Assembly: GCF_000732625.1 (NCBI RefSeq)
Contig: NZ_JPJI01000032.1
Span: 434,001 to 498,000 of the forward strand
DNA from: Nonlabens ulvanivorans
Lineage (GTDB): Bacteria > Bacteroidota > Bacteroidia > Flavobacteriales > Flavobacteriaceae
DNA length: 64,000 bases
Direction: 5' to 3'
The position numbers were made by a program, and so were the translations under genes. Of the stretch, positions 25,830 through 35,588 are shown piece after piece (the first letter of the stretch is position 1; every line of letters starts with the position of its first letter). The notes beneath the pieces were generated by a model, which was not told the origin of the DNA, made no database searches, and worked only from the letters and a program-made list of their open reading frames with translations.

Positions 25830-27044
25830 TTAAGACAGCATACTTACTGCACGTTGCAAAGCCTGTACCATAATATCTATTTCTTCTTTAGTATTATAAA
25901 ATGCAAAACTTGCTCTTACCGTACCAGGTATTGAATAGCGTTCCATAACTGGTTGTGCACAATGATGTCCTGTTCTTACCGCAATACCTAGTTTATCCAC
26001 AATCGTCCCTATATCATAAGGATGTAGTGTGGTTACATTAAAACTTATTACTGCAGCCTTATTTACTACATCTCCGTAAATTTTGAGGCCTTCGATAGCC
26101 TTTAACTGTTCCGTTGCATATATTAATAACTCGTGCTCATAAGCAGCGATGTTATCCATACCTAATTCATTAAGATAATCAACAGCAGCACCTAAAGCAA
26201 TTCCACCTGCGATATTAGGTGTTCCGGCTTCAAACTTATGTGGTAATCCTGCATAGGTTGTATGCTCAAATGTCACTTGATCTATCATCTCTCCACCACC
26301 TTGGTATGGTGGTAATGCGTTTAATGCCTCTTCTTTACCATATAGAATACCTATTCCTGTCGGACCACACATTTTATGTCCAGACATGGTATAGAAATCT
26401 GCATCAAGCGCTTGCATATCTAACTTCATATGACCACATGATTGCGCACCATCTATTAAAGTCATCGCACCATGTTCGTGTGCTCCTTTGATGATCTCTT
26501 CTACTGGATTAGTAACACCTAGTGCGTTAGACACATGATTAACAACTACAAAAGCTGTTTTCTCATTCAGCAGTCCTTCATAAGCTTGCATATCTAGCTC
26601 ACCGCTGTCTAATACGGGTATTACTTTTAAGGTAGCGCCTACTCGTTCACAAAGCATTTGCCAGGGAACAATATTAGAATGATGCTCTACTGCGCTTACA
26701 ATGATCTCATCATCTTTTTTCACAAAGACGTGGGCACCACTCGCAACAGCATTAATACTATGTGTATTTCCAGAGGTAATAATTACCTGTTTTGCTTGAG
26801 GAATATTGAAAAAAGCTCTCACTTTTTCTCTTGCTTCCTCATACAAATCTGTTGCTTCCTGACTTAACGCATGAACACCACGGTGGATGTTTGCATTATA
26901 TAAGGTATAATACTCAACGATTTTATCAATGACCTGTTGCGGTTTTTGAGAAGTCGCAGCGTTATCAAAATAAACTAACGGTCGCCCATTTACCTCACGA
27001 TTAAGGATAGGAAAATCAGCTCTTATTTTTTGAATATCTAACAT
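25830..27044 (-). CDS. sufS: Cysteine desulfurase SufS
   Basis: PLP-dependent class V aminotransferase-fold enzyme, 404 residues, that removes sulfur from cysteine for iron-sulfur assembly. PLP site: SGHKMCGPTGIGILYG with the Schiff-base Lys. The persulfide Cys is in RTGHHCAQPVM, as in group II (SufS) enzymes. The start overlaps a leaderless-type promoter: TACCTTTG ends only 4 nt before the ATG. A terminator separates it from sufD, so sufS-META-sufE-sufT-DUF2480 may be a second transcription unit of the SUF cluster. Confidence 0.96.
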   Translation of the reverse strand: MLDIQKIRADFPILNREVNGRPLVYFDNAATSQKPQQVIDKIVEYYTLYNANIHRGVHALSQEATDLYEEAREKVRAFFNIPQAKQVIITSGNTHSINAVASGAHVFVKKDDEIIVSAVEHHSNIVPWQMLCERVGATLKVIPVLDSGELDMQAYEGLLNEKTAFVVVNHVSNALGVTNPVEEIIKGAHEHGAMTLIDGAQSCGHMKLDMQALDADFYTMSGHKMCGPTGIGILYGKEEALNALPPYQGGGEMIDQVTFEHTTYAGLPHKFEAGTPNIAGGIALGAAVDYLNELGMDNIAAYEHELLIYATEQLKAIEGLKIYGDVVNKAAVISFNVTTLHPYDIGTIVDKLGIAVRTGHHCAQPVMERYSIPGTVRASFAFYNTKEEIDIMVQALQRAVSMLS

Positions 27045-27048
27045 GGTA

Positions 27049-27056
27049 CAAAGGTA
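27049..27056 (-). promoter_or_regulatory. TAnnTTTG -7 box of sufS, leaderless type
   Basis: TACCTTTG on the minus strand ends 4 nt before the sufS ATG. With transcription starting a few bases after the box, the mRNA would have almost no leader. Confidence 0.6.
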
Positions 27057-27133
27057 CGATGCGGACTGGGAAAGAGGTATTATTTAAGGAATTATTAGAA
27101 GAGTAATTCATATACTTTGAAAATCATTCATCT

Positions 27134-27172
27134 AAAAAAAATGCCTTGTCATAAAACAAGGCATTTTTTTTT
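27134..27172. terminator. Intrinsic terminator after sufD
   Basis: Perfect 16-bp stem (ATGCCTTGT/ACAAGGCAT plus flanking A8/T8), loop of 6 nt. On the minus strand it ends the sufBCD transcript before sufS. Confidence 0.92.
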
Positions 27173-27192
27173 AAAATTGAGATAGACAATCA

Positions 27193-28506
27193 CTATAAAT
27201 CAAACCCAATCTCTACACCTAGCTTCTTTGCAATAAGCTTTGTGATGCGAGATTTAATTTCAGGAATTTTCACACTTTCTAGTACGCTATTTGCAAAAGC
27301 AAACATCAATAGAGCACGTGCTTCCTTTTTACCAATTCCACGAGATTGCATGTAAAATAGGGCATCTTCATCAAGCTGACCGATAGTACAACCATGTGAA
27401 CATCTCACATCGTCTGCAAAAATCTCTAGTTGTGGCTTTGCGTTGATGGTAGCCTTATCGCTTACTAATATATTATTGTTTTGCTGGAACGCGTTAATTT
27501 TTTGCGCTACTTTATCTACGAGAACTTTACCATTAAAAACTCCTACAGCTTTATCGTCAAAGATTTGCTTGTACTGCTGGTAACTCTCACAATTAGGTGC
27601 TGTGTGATGTACTAGTGTAGAATGATCTACGTGTTGTTTTCCTTCTATAATCGTAACTCCGTTAAGAATAGAATTACAGTGCTCACCACGTTGATAAAAA
27701 TTCAAGTTGTTTCTAGTTAAAGCTCCACCGAAAGAAAACGTATGCAAACGCACTTCACTATCTGATTTTTGCTCTACACTAGTATGATCGATAAGTGATG
27801 CATTAAGATGATCGTTCTGGATCTTATAATAATCCACCATGGCACGCTTATCTGCAAAAATCTCAGTAACACTATTAGTCAATACTTGATTATCACTTAA
27901 ACTTTGGTGACGCTCTATAATTTGCACTTGAGAATTCTCTCCTACTACCACTAGATTACGTGGCTGTGTCATTAAAGTACTCTCATTACCAGTAGAAAAG
28001 TATACAACTTCTATAGGTTTTTCTACCGCTATGTTTTTCCCAATGCTTATGTAAGCACCTTCTCTTGCAAATGCTGTGTTTAAAGATGTTAATCCATCCT
28101 TAGGCGCAAGTTTATTGTAATAAGCCTCAATAACAGGACTATATTTCGGGTTATTTAAGGCACTAGACATTAAACAAACGTCAAATTTATCGTGTGTAGT
28201 CTCAGATAAATGCGAGCTATAAATCCCATCTATAAAAATCACACGATACGCATCTATTTGATGGATTAAATATGGTTTAATATCTCCATATTCAATAGCA
28301 GATTCTTTCTTTGGGAAAAGACTGTAATCTTTATTAAATAGAGATTTCAGCGATGTATATTTATATGCCTCTTCTTTACGTTGCGGAATGCCTAACTCTT
28401 CAAAAGACGCTAGCGCCTCATTGCGCAATTGATGTGCATACGTTTCTGTATCGACTTCATTTTCTAAAGCGATAAAAGAAGATAATATTTTGTCTTTAAA
28501 ACTCAT
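27193..28506 (-). CDS. sufD: Fe-S cluster assembly protein SufD
   Basis: SufD subunit of the SufBCD scaffold, 437 residues, cytoplasmic. Typical features are the N-terminal GIPQRKEEAYKYTSLKSLF, the beta-helix core with HSTLVHHTAPNCESYQQYKQIFDD, and the C-terminal ADDVRCSHGCTIGQLDEDALFYMQSRGI with the His that takes part in cluster assembly. It is followed by a strong terminator. A palindromic repeat lies in the 117-bp gap before it, on the sufC side. Confidence 0.96.
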   Translation of the reverse strand: MSFKDKILSSFIALENEVDTETYAHQLRNEALASFEELGIPQRKEEAYKYTSLKSLFNKDYSLFPKKESAIEYGDIKPYLIHQIDAYRVIFIDGIYSSHLSETTHDKFDVCLMSSALNNPKYSPVIEAYYNKLAPKDGLTSLNTAFAREGAYISIGKNIAVEKPIEVVYFSTGNESTLMTQPRNLVVVGENSQVQIIERHQSLSDNQVLTNSVTEIFADKRAMVDYYKIQNDHLNASLIDHTSVEQKSDSEVRLHTFSFGGALTRNNLNFYQRGEHCNSILNGVTIIEGKQHVDHSTLVHHTAPNCESYQQYKQIFDDKAVGVFNGKVLVDKVAQKINAFQQNNNILVSDKATINAKPQLEIFADDVRCSHGCTIGQLDEDALFYMQSRGIGKKEARALLMFAFANSVLESVKIPEIKSRITKLIAKKLGVEIGFDL

Positions 28507-28561
28507 GATTTGTTGTTTTCACGCTTTTATTATTTGTTGCAACTACATTTCTTTAATGTCA

Positions 28562-28576
28562 GCTTTCGCGAAAGCG
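28562..28576. repeat. CTTTCGCGAAAG palindrome family
   Basis: GCTTTCGCGAAAGCG, exact, in the gap between sufC and sufD. Confidence 0.85.
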
Positions 28577-28623
28577 AAATAATAAAAACTACACTATTAA
28601 TTACTAGACCTTAAAGCTGAGTA

Positions 28624-29376
28624 CTAAGCCTCTACTTCTTCTTTAATCCAGTCATAACCGCGCTCTTCTAATTCTTGAGCTAGTTCTTTTCCTCCTGATT
28701 TTACGATACGTCCTTTATAAAGTACGTGTACAAAATCTGGCACGATATAATCTAATAAACGCTGGTAGTGAGTAATCACGATAGTGGCATTATCCTCACT
28801 GCGCAATTTATTTACACCATTTGCTACGATACGTAGGGCATCGATATCAAGACCTGAATCTGTCTCATCTAATATCGAAAGTTTAGGATCTAACATTGCC
28901 ATCTGGAAAATCTCGTTACGTTTCTTTTCTCCACCAGAAAAACCTTCATTTAGAGAACGAGATAAGAATTTGCGATCTATCTCTAGCATCTCAGACTTTT
29001 CACGGATCATCTTTAACATATCACCAGCCTTCATTTCTTCTTTACCTTGAGCCTTGCGCGTCTCGTTGATAGCAGTTTTCATGAAGTTAGTAACTGATAC
29101 TCCAGGGATTTCAATAGGATACTGAAATGATAAAAAGACACCTTTATGTGCTCTTTCTTCTGGATCAAGCTCAGATATTTCCTCGTTTTCTAATTCAATA
29201 GAACCACCAGTCATCTCGTACTCTTCACGTCCTGCAATCACATTTGCTAGAGTAGATTTACCAGAACCGTTAGGCCCCATAATAGCATGAACCTCACCAG
29301 CTTTTACTTCTAGATTGATTCCTTTTAATATTTCTTTATCCTCTATTGAGGCATGCAAGTCTTTGATCTTTAACAT
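28624..29376 (-). CDS. sufC: Fe-S cluster assembly ATPase SufC
   Basis: ABC-type ATPase of the SufBCD complex, 250 residues. Walker A is GPNGSGKST, the signature is [11 protein letters not shown] and Walker B is [12 protein letters not shown], with H-loop THYQ. No membrane segment is present, as expected for SufC. It follows a small lipoprotein gene after 28 nt and precedes sufD. Confidence 0.97.
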   Translation of the reverse strand: MLKIKDLHASIEDKEILKGINLEVKAGEVHAIMGPNGSGKSTLANVIAGREEYEMTGGSIELENEEISELDPEERAHKGVFLSFQYPIEIPGVSVTNFMKTAINETRKAQGKEEMKAGDMLKMIREKSEMLEIDRKFLSRSLNEGFSGGEKKRNEIFQMAMLDPKLSILDETDSGLDIDALRIVANGVNKLRSEDNATIVITHYQRLLDYIVPDFVHVLYKGRIVKSGGKELAQELEERGYDWIKEEVEA

Positions 29377-29404
29377 AGCTGTTATTTAACTTCTTGTATC
29401 TGTA

Positions 29405-29812
29405 TTAATTGATGGGTGCAACTACGGCAGCACTTGTTGCTGGTGTTACTTCTATTATTTCTTTTATGATAAGCATTTGTTCCCAGCCTTCACCTGTTTC
29501 TAGCAACAATGGATTAGGTACTAATTCTCCTTTAAGAATTACATTTACCATATCAAATTTTGTCTTTTGTAAAGGTAACGCCAGTTCATGGAGCTGCTTT
29601 AACTTATCATCTATGCGTACGGCATAAATTTCGCTTTTACCAGTAAGGACTGCGGCGTCCTCTAATAAAATAAACTCACCTTTATAGGTGTTTTCATCTT
29701 CTACAAATGACGTGCTTATGTCCTCTGTGGTTGCAACATCCAATGGTTGTTCCTGATTTTTACAAGAGACTGTTGCAATTATTATAAAACATAAAACGAG
29801 TAATCGTTTCAT
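29405..29812 (-). CDS. Unrecognised lipoprotein inside the suf operon
   Basis: Lipoprotein of 135 residues, lipobox TVSC (Cys17). The mature protein is acidic at the start (DVATTEDISTSFVEDENT) and then has a small beta-rich domain (GEFILLEDAAVLTGKSEIYAVRI, LPLQKTKFDMVNVILKG). It ends in an Ala/Val-rich tail. I do not recognise the family. It lies between sufB (22 nt) and sufC (28 nt) on the same strand, so it is co-transcribed with cytoplasmic Fe-S assembly genes while itself being exported. Confidence 0.8.
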   Translation of the reverse strand: MKRLLVLCFIIIATVSCKNQEQPLDVATTEDISTSFVEDENTYKGEFILLEDAAVLTGKSEIYAVRIDDKLKQLHELALPLQKTKFDMVNVILKGELVPNPLLLETGEGWEQMLIIKEIIEVTPATSAAVVAPIN

Positions 29813-29834
29813 AATTAATGGTTTTTGAAATGTT

Positions 29835-31283
29835 CTATCCTACCGATCCTTCTAGGCTTATTTCTAATAATTTTTGAGCTTCTACTGCAAACTCCATAGG
29901 TAGTTTATTTAATACTTCTTTAGAGAATCCATTTACAATAAGTGCAATGGCTTTTTCTGTATCAATACCACGCTGGTTGCAGTAAAAAATTTGATCTTCA
30001 CCTATTTTACTCGTTGTCGCTTCGTGTTCTACTTTTGAAGTACTGTTACTATTTTCTATGTATGGGAATGTATGTGCACCGCATTCATTACCCATTAACA
30101 AACTATCACATTGTGAAAAGTTACGAGCATTTGTAGCACGTGAATTGATTTTTACGAGTCCTCGATAAGAGTTTTGCGATTTTCCGGCACTAATCCCTTT
30201 AGAAATAATAGTTGACTTAGTGTTTTTACCTAAGTGAACCATCTTAGTTCCAGTATCTGCTTGCTGAAAATTATTAGTCACCGCGATGGAGTAAAACTCA
30301 CCAACTGAGTTATCTCCTTTAAGAACACAGCTAGGATACTTCCATGTTACAGCACTACCGGTCTCTACTTGAGTCCATGAGATTTTTGCATTTTTCTCAC
30401 ATAGTCCACGCTTAGTTACAAAGTTGAAAACACCACCTTTTCCTTCGGCATTACCAGGATACCAATTCTGTACGGTAGAGTATTTAATTTCTGCGTCATC
30501 TAGTGCGATTAACTCCACACATGCAGCGTGTAATTGATTTTCATCACGACTAGGCGCAGTACAACCTTCTAGGTAAGAAACATAACTTCCTTCATCTGCA
30601 ATTACTAGTGTTCTTTCAAATTGTCCTGTTCCACCTTCATTAATACGGAAGTATGTAGAAAGTTCCATAGGACACTTAACACCTTTAGGTATATAACAGA
30701 ATGATCCATCCGAGAATACAGCACTATTCAATGCTGCATAGTAATTATCACGTTGTGGAATTATAGTACCAAGATATTTTTTTACAAGCTCTGGATGTTC
30801 TTGTATTGCTTCAGAAATGGGGCAGAAAATAATACCTTTCTCTGCAAGCGTTTTCTTAAATGTAGTTGCTACAGATACTGAGTCTACTACAATATCCATG
30901 GCAACACCGGCAAGCTTCTTTTGCTCATCAAGTGAAATTCCTAATTTTTTGAACGTTTCTAATAATTCTGGATCAACCTCATCAAGGCTATCATATTTAG
31001 GCTTAGAATTAGGTGCACTGTAATAAGAAATGGCTTGTAAATCTGGTTTTTCGTAATTTACATTTGCCCAATCTGGCTCTTCCATTTCAATAAACACACG
31101 ATATGCCTGTAGTCTCCAGTCAAGCATCCATTGTGGCTCATTCTTTTTGGCAGATATGATACGTATCACTTCTTCACTAAGTCCGATAGGAATAGTGTCT
31201 GATTTAATATCGGTATAGAAGCCGTACTCGTACTCTTTATTCTGGAGTTCTTTTTCTAATTCTTCTTCTGTGTACTTAGACAT
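29835..31283 (-). CDS. sufB: Fe-S cluster assembly protein SufB
   Basis: Scaffold protein SufB, 482 residues. The start at 31283 ([22 protein letters not shown]) matches the usual SufB N-terminus; an ATG seven codons upstream (31304) is also open. Features are [53 protein letters not shown] and the C-terminal [21 protein letters not shown] with conserved cysteines. It follows the IscA-type gene after about 108 nt and leads the sufB-lipoprotein-sufC-sufD unit. Confidence 0.96.
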   Translation of the reverse strand: MSKYTEEELEKELQNKEYEYGFYTDIKSDTIPIGLSEEVIRIISAKKNEPQWMLDWRLQAYRVFIEMEEPDWANVNYEKPDLQAISYYSAPNSKPKYDSLDEVDPELLETFKKLGISLDEQKKLAGVAMDIVVDSVSVATTFKKTLAEKGIIFCPISEAIQEHPELVKKYLGTIIPQRDNYYAALNSAVFSDGSFCYIPKGVKCPMELSTYFRINEGGTGQFERTLVIADEGSYVSYLEGCTAPSRDENQLHAACVELIALDDAEIKYSTVQNWYPGNAEGKGGVFNFVTKRGLCEKNAKISWTQVETGSAVTWKYPSCVLKGDNSVGEFYSIAVTNNFQQADTGTKMVHLGKNTKSTIISKGISAGKSQNSYRGLVKINSRATNARNFSQCDSLLMGNECGAHTFPYIENSNSTSKVEHEATTSKIGEDQIFYCNQRGIDTEKAIALIVNGFSKEVLNKLPMEFAVEAQKLLEISLEGSVG

Positions 31284-31391
31284 AATGCTATGTTTAAAGT
31301 TCATAAAACAGCTGCACTGTATAATTTGAACTTCTTATTTATTAATTATTGAATAATAGCGCTTTCACAATATTATTCTACTTATTTAGAC

Positions 31392-31721
31392 TTATAGAGA
31401 AAAACTTTCTCCACATCCACAAGTTCTTTGTGCATTAGGGTTATTAAAGACAAAGCCTTTACCGTTCAAACCACCGCTAAATTCAAGCGTCGTCCCAACG
31501 AGATATAAAAAGCTTTTTTTATCAACCACAATGCGCACATCATTTGCTTCAAAAATCTTATCCGTGTCTGTAGTTGTCTTATCAAATGTTAGATCGTAAG
31601 ATAAACCACTACAACCTCCACTTTTAACACCTACGCGCACATAATCATTACCTATAGCAAATCCATCCTCACTCATTAATTGAGTAAGCTTAATTTTTGC
31701 CGTATCTGATACATTTATCAT
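31392..31721 (-). CDS. IscA/SufA-type iron-sulfur carrier protein
   Basis: A-type Fe-S carrier of 109 residues (HesB/IscA family). The three cluster-binding cysteines are present in GGCSGLSY and CGCG near the C-terminus. The start at 31721 (MINVSDTAKIKL) is chosen because a longer frame to 31790 would cross the TATATTTG promoter box. As the first gene of the suf cluster it likely shares its promoter with sufB. Confidence 0.93.
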   Translation of the reverse strand: MINVSDTAKIKLTQLMSEDGFAIGNDYVRVGVKSGGCSGLSYDLTFDKTTTDTDKIFEANDVRIVVDKKSFLYLVGTTLEFSGGLNGKGFVFNNPNAQRTCGCGESFSL

Positions 31722-31750
31722 ATGCTTAAAATCCTTATTTAAAATGACTA

Positions 31751-31758
31751 CAAATATA
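31751..31758 (-). promoter_or_regulatory. TAnnTTTG -7 box of the suf cluster
   Basis: TATATTTG on the minus strand, about 30 nt before the IscA-type start; probable main promoter of the suf genes. Confidence 0.55.
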
Positions 31759-31961
31759 CAACAGCCATTTTTGAACATTGCCCTATTCAATTTATAAAAT
31801 GCATGATTGTATGTCCAATATCTATAGTTTAACAGTTCTTTATATAATCAAGTGCTAACATATCTATTTTTCAATAGCTTAAAGCTCAAATTATACTTTG
31901 AAATTTAAAAAAACATCAACTCTTTTCTATCTGTTTTATAATTAAGATGTTTAATTCATTG

Positions 31962-31969
31962 TAATTTTG
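31962..31969 (+). promoter_or_regulatory. TAnnTTTG -7 box of thiL, leaderless type
   Basis: TAATTTTG ends 4 nt before the thiL ATG, so the transcript would start at or next to the start codon. Confidence 0.6.
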
Positions 31970-31973
31970 CAGC

Positions 31974-33017
31974 ATGATAGAAGATAAAAATCCACAACGT
32001 ACGTCGATTGAAAATTTAGGTGAATTTGGTTTAATCGATCACATCACACAAAATGTTGAACTTAATCAAGATTCTACCTTAAAAGGCATAGGCGATGATG
32101 CTGCTGTTATCAATCATACAGCATCTACTGTGGTCACCACAGATATGCTTGTAGAAGGTATTCACTTTGATTTAAGTTATGTTCCTCTAAAACACTTAGG
32201 TTACAAAGCTGTTATGGTTAATTTATCTGATCTTTATGCGATGAATGCGGTACCTACCCAAATAACCGTATCCATAGCTATGTCTAATCGTTTTCCTGTA
32301 GAAGCCGTTGAAGAGCTTTACAATGGTATCAAACTGGCATGTAAAATCTACAATGTAGATTTAATAGGTGGAGACACTACTGCTTCTCAAAGTGGTTTGA
32401 TTATCTCTATTACAGCAATAGGAGAACAAAAGGAAGATGATATTATATACCGCTCAGGTGCTGGAGATAATGATTTACTAGTCGTTAGTGGAGACATAGG
32501 CGCCGCTTATATGGGATTACAAATCCTAGAGCGCGAGAAAGCTGTTTATAAAGCAAACCCAAATAATCAACCAGATGTTGAAGCCTATAGCTATTTATTA
32601 GAACGACAGCTAAAACCTGAAGCTCGTAAAGACATCCCTAAGCTACTCAAAGAACTAGATGTGAAACCTACGAGTATGATTGATTTATCCGATGGTTTAA
32701 GTTCTGAAGTTATTCATTTATGTAAAAACTCTAATGTAGGAATGAAGCTCTATGAAGAAAAACTTCCATTAGACCCTACGGTAATAGCGGCTTGTGAAGA
32801 ATTTAATTTAGACAGTACAACGATTGCACTTAGTGGTGGCGAGGACTATGAATTATTATTTACGGTAAAACAAGAAGACTTCCCTAAAATTAAAGCAAAT
32901 CCTAGCTTAAGCATCATAGGACATGCTGTACCCAACGGTGAAGGAATTCATTTAATCACCAGATCAGGCGAGCAAATACCTATTAAAGCAATGGGCTGGA
33001 ATAGTTTTCAAGAATAA
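31974..33017 (+). CDS. thiL: Thiamine-monophosphate kinase
   Basis: ThiL, 347 residues, phosphorylates thiamine monophosphate to thiamine pyrophosphate with ATP. Signatures are GIGDDAAVI, LVEGIHFDLSY, KAVMVNLSDLYAMNA, GGDTTAS, IDLSDGLSSE and LSGGEDYELLF. There is no riboswitch or room for one: the promoter box is 4 nt before the ATG. Its product, TPP, is the ligand of the riboswitch at 683-765. Its 3' end overlaps the converging small gene by 10 nt. Confidence 0.97.
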   Translation: MIEDKNPQRTSIENLGEFGLIDHITQNVELNQDSTLKGIGDDAAVINHTASTVVTTDMLVEGIHFDLSYVPLKHLGYKAVMVNLSDLYAMNAVPTQITVSIAMSNRFPVEAVEELYNGIKLACKIYNVDLIGGDTTASQSGLIISITAIGEQKEDDIIYRSGAGDNDLLVVSGDIGAAYMGLQILEREKAVYKANPNNQPDVEAYSYLLERQLKPEARKDIPKLLKELDVKPTSMIDLSDGLSSEVIHLCKNSNVGMKLYEEKLPLDPTVIAACEEFNLDSTTIALSGGEDYELLFTVKQEDFPKIKANPSLSIIGHAVPNGEGIHLITRSGEQIPIKAMGWNSFQE

Positions 33018-33253
33018 AAACCTAATTCACGTCTATTTTTCTTAACCGCAAGGTCATTGAGAGCACGATTAATACGAGAATATTGATCATTTAACGGAAC
33101 GATATTACCATAAATATTTGTGGTCATTTGCTTTCCACATTTTACGCAACACATTTCTTGTATGCGGTCATTTACTTGATGAGTAACTTGTAGTTTATGT
33201 CCTGTAAAAGAACATATAGCTGCAGCCTTGATAGGGGAAAAAGATTTTGACAT
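33008..33253 (-). CDS. Small Cys-containing protein, unknown
   Basis: Protein of 81 residues with two cysteine clusters, ICSFTGHKL and MCCVKCGKQM, arranged like a small zinc ribbon. The C-terminal half is basic (NRALNDLAVKKNRRELGFYS). The family is not recognised with certainty. It converges on thiL and overlaps it by 10 nt tail to tail. The start gives MSKSFSPIKAAA. Structural zinc binding is an inference from the cysteine spacing. Confidence 0.65.
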   Translation of the reverse strand: MSKSFSPIKAAAICSFTGHKLQVTHQVNDRIQEMCCVKCGKQMTTNIYGNIVPLNDQYSRINRALNDLAVKKNRRELGFYS

Positions 33254-33345
33254 TTGGCTAGTTATTTAAACGAAAGTTGGTTGAACTTCATTTTACTACG
33301 ACCAATGTAAAAAATATAATTCAAATTAACGATAAAACACTTAAT

Positions 33346-34089
33346 TTAATCGATCAAATGCATGTTACTAACGATTTCACTAGGATGGGTAAGTAATAAC
33401 ATGTGTCCACCTTCAATACTTACACCAGCATAAAGTTCTTGGCTTAACTCGGCCTCGATAATAGATTTTTCAATAACGGTATCACGATTTCCATAAATGT
33501 ATTGAACAGGCACATCAACATGTCCGAGCTGTGATGGACGATCTCTCATCGCACGCAGTGCCGCCAGTACAGCTTCTAGAGTAATCTCTTGAGATTCAAT
33601 CCTCATATTTTCAATAATAGCCTTATGAGTTACATGTTCTTGAGGCGTAAAAAGATTATTAATAGCCATAGATACATAGGCATTTTGAAAGCGATCAATT
33701 AGTTGGATTGCACGATCTCGCATCATTTTACGGGCTACACTATCAGGTCCCATAATACTGTTCAATAATGTTAAAGAATAAAGTTGTTGAGGATACGCTT
33801 TCGCGAAAGCAGATCCTACATAACCACCCATACTATGACCTATAAAATGCACCTTATGAATATCATTTTCTATCAAAAATTGTGAGATTTCAAAAGCCAG
33901 ATCATCGATAGAGTATTGCGATACCATAGGAGATTCACCATGACCAGGTAATTCAACATGTATAATATTATAGCTGTTTTCTAATAATTTTGCCACCGTA
34001 TTCCACTGGCTTTTACTACCTAAAAAACCGTGTAAAAGTAGTACACTAGGCTTATTTGAGGACTTATAGTAATAGGTCATTTTCTTCAT
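33346..34089 (-). CDS. Alpha/beta hydrolase
   Basis: Alpha/beta-hydrolase fold protein of 247 residues. The oxyanion region is LLLHGFLGSKSQW, the nucleophile elbow is FIGHSMGGYVG (Ser about 98), a late acid is in YIYGNRDTV and the His is in IEGGHMLLLTHP. No signal peptide, so cytoplasmic. It resembles the MenH/YbfF-like group, and no men genes lie nearby, so the substrate stays open. The start could also be the ATG three codons in (MTYYYKSSN). A palindromic repeat is read as SAFAKAY. Confidence 0.88.
   Translation of the reverse strand: MKKMTYYYKSSNKPSVLLLHGFLGSKSQWNTVAKLLENSYNIIHVELPGHGESPMVSQYSIDDLAFEISQFLIENDIHKVHFIGHSMGGYVGSAFAKAYPQQLYSLTLLNSIMGPDSVARKMMRDRAIQLIDRFQNAYVSMAINNLFTPQEHVTHKAIIENMRIESQEITLEAVLAALRAMRDRPSQLGHVDVPVQYIYGNRDTVIEKSIIEAELSQELYAGVSIEGGHMLLLTHPSEIVSNMHLID
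33796..33810. repeat. CTTTCGCGAAAG palindrome family, inside the hydrolase gene
   Basis: CGCTTTCGCGAAAGC, exact core, read on the minus strand as SAFAKAY. Confidence 0.85.
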
Positions 34090-34171
34090 AAATGCAATAT
34101 AATACCTGTTCTCTCTCTAGTTCTAATATTTTGTTAATTTTACACTGATCTAAAGCAATACCTTTTCTTTA

Positions 34172-35518
34172 ATGAAACAAATTTATTTTCTTCTTCTAAT
34201 CAGTTTTACAGTCATGTCATGTCAAAATGATATTGATGATTACCAAGTTGCAAAATCTGAACTAGATATTAGACTGGAAGAACTATTATTAGAAAAATCT
34301 GAAGGTCAAGGAATCAACTTTTTTATTCTACCTGAAAGCGATGACTATGCGTCCATACCACAAGACCCATTGAACCCAATAACCAAAGAAAAAGTAGAGT
34401 TAGGTAGGTTATTACTACATGAAACAGCTAGTGGTGGTAATCCAAAAATGGATGTTATGGCTGGCACTTATGCTTGTGCATCCTGTCATCCTGTAGCTTC
34501 TAGTTTTTACTCTGGTAGACGTCAGGGAATAGGTGAAAGCGGTAGTGGATTTGGTGCAGCAGGAGAAAGTCGCGGTTTTGATTTAACCATGCCATTAGAC
34601 TCTATAGACCTGCAACCTATAAGAGTACCTACTTTACTTAATGTAGCTTATCAAGATGTTGCTTTATGGAATGGTATGCTAGGTGGATCAGGAACTAATG
34701 CTGGCACACAATCTCAATGGAGTGACATTCCTGAAAACCACTTAGGATTTCAAGGTCTAGAAATTCAAGGTATGGTAGGACAGGATACTCATAGATTGCA
34801 AATAGATGAAAATTTTGCTAATACTTATGGCTATGAAGAAATGTTTGATAGAGCCTTTAGCAATACACAATCTTTTGAAAGATACTCACGAAAGACCGCT
34901 GCTCTTGCTCTTGCGGCATTCAATAGAACATTACTATCTAATCGTGCACCATGGCAAGATTATCTTAAAGGTGATTATGCAGCCTTAAGTGAACGAGAAA
35001 AAAGAGGAGCTATTTTATTTACTGGCAAAGCAGAGTGCATGAACTGTCATACAGGACCAGCTTTAAAAGATCAAGATTTTCATGCATTCGGTTTTGGTCA
35101 TTTTGATGATAGCAATGACGCTGTAGTATTGGATGATGCTAATTTTGATAATGTAAAAAAAGGTCGTGGTGGTTTTACTAATAACCCTTCAGACGATTAT
35201 AAATTTAAAACTCCTACACTGTACAATTTAAGAGATGCTAATTTCTATGGACATGGTGGTACATTTAATAGTATTGAAGAGGTTATACGTTATAAATTAT
35301 CGAGTCAAGTGCAGGATAATAACGTTCCTTTATCTCAAATTGCTAGTGAAAAAGGAGCAGTTACACTAACTGAAGAAGAGATTCAAGATTTAATATTCTT
35401 TGTCGAGAATAGTCTCTACGACTCTTATCTCACCAGATATGTACCAGAGACCGTGTTATCTGGAAATTGTTTTCCTAATGCAGACGTCCAATCTAAAATA
35501 GACTTAGGATGCGAGTAG
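34172..35518 (+). CDS. Di-heme cytochrome c peroxidase family lipoprotein
   Basis: Periplasmic di-heme peroxidase/MauG-type protein of 448 residues, lipobox VMSC (Cys17). Two c-type heme sites are visible: CASCH (about residue 107) and CMNCH (about residue 290). Other family features are LGRLLLHETASGG, FKTPTLYNLRDANFYGHGG and the C-terminal LTEEEIQDLIFFVENSLYD. Such proteins reduce hydrogen peroxide with electrons from cytochromes or modify a partner protein. It is about 70 nt upstream of a TetR-type regulator on the same strand. Confidence 0.93.
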   Translation: MKQIYFLLLISFTVMSCQNDIDDYQVAKSELDIRLEELLLEKSEGQGINFFILPESDDYASIPQDPLNPITKEKVELGRLLLHETASGGNPKMDVMAGTYACASCHPVASSFYSGRRQGIGESGSGFGAAGESRGFDLTMPLDSIDLQPIRVPTLLNVAYQDVALWNGMLGGSGTNAGTQSQWSDIPENHLGFQGLEIQGMVGQDTHRLQIDENFANTYGYEEMFDRAFSNTQSFERYSRKTAALALAAFNRTLLSNRAPWQDYLKGDYAALSEREKRGAILFTGKAECMNCHTGPALKDQDFHAFGFGHFDDSNDAVVLDDANFDNVKKGRGGFTNNPSDDYKFKTPTLYNLRDANFYGHGGTFNSIEEVIRYKLSSQVQDNNVPLSQIASEKGAVTLTEEEIQDLIFFVENSLYDSYLTRYVPETVLSGNCFPNADVQSKIDLGCE

Positions 35519-35565
35519 TTAATAACTATGTGCAAATCTGATCCTTAAAACCTAACGTAAGTTAA

Positions 35566-35579
35566 ATACCAAGCGGTAT
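35566..35579. promoter_or_regulatory. Inverted repeat, possible TetR operator
   Basis: ATACC and GGTAT flank AAGC, 10 nt before the TetR-type gene and overlapping a TATCTTTA near-match to the -7 box. A second weak repeat, TAACGTAAGTTA, is at 35553-35564. This is a natural site for self-repression; the assignment is inference. Confidence 0.45.
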
Positions 35580-35588
35580 CTTTATCGC

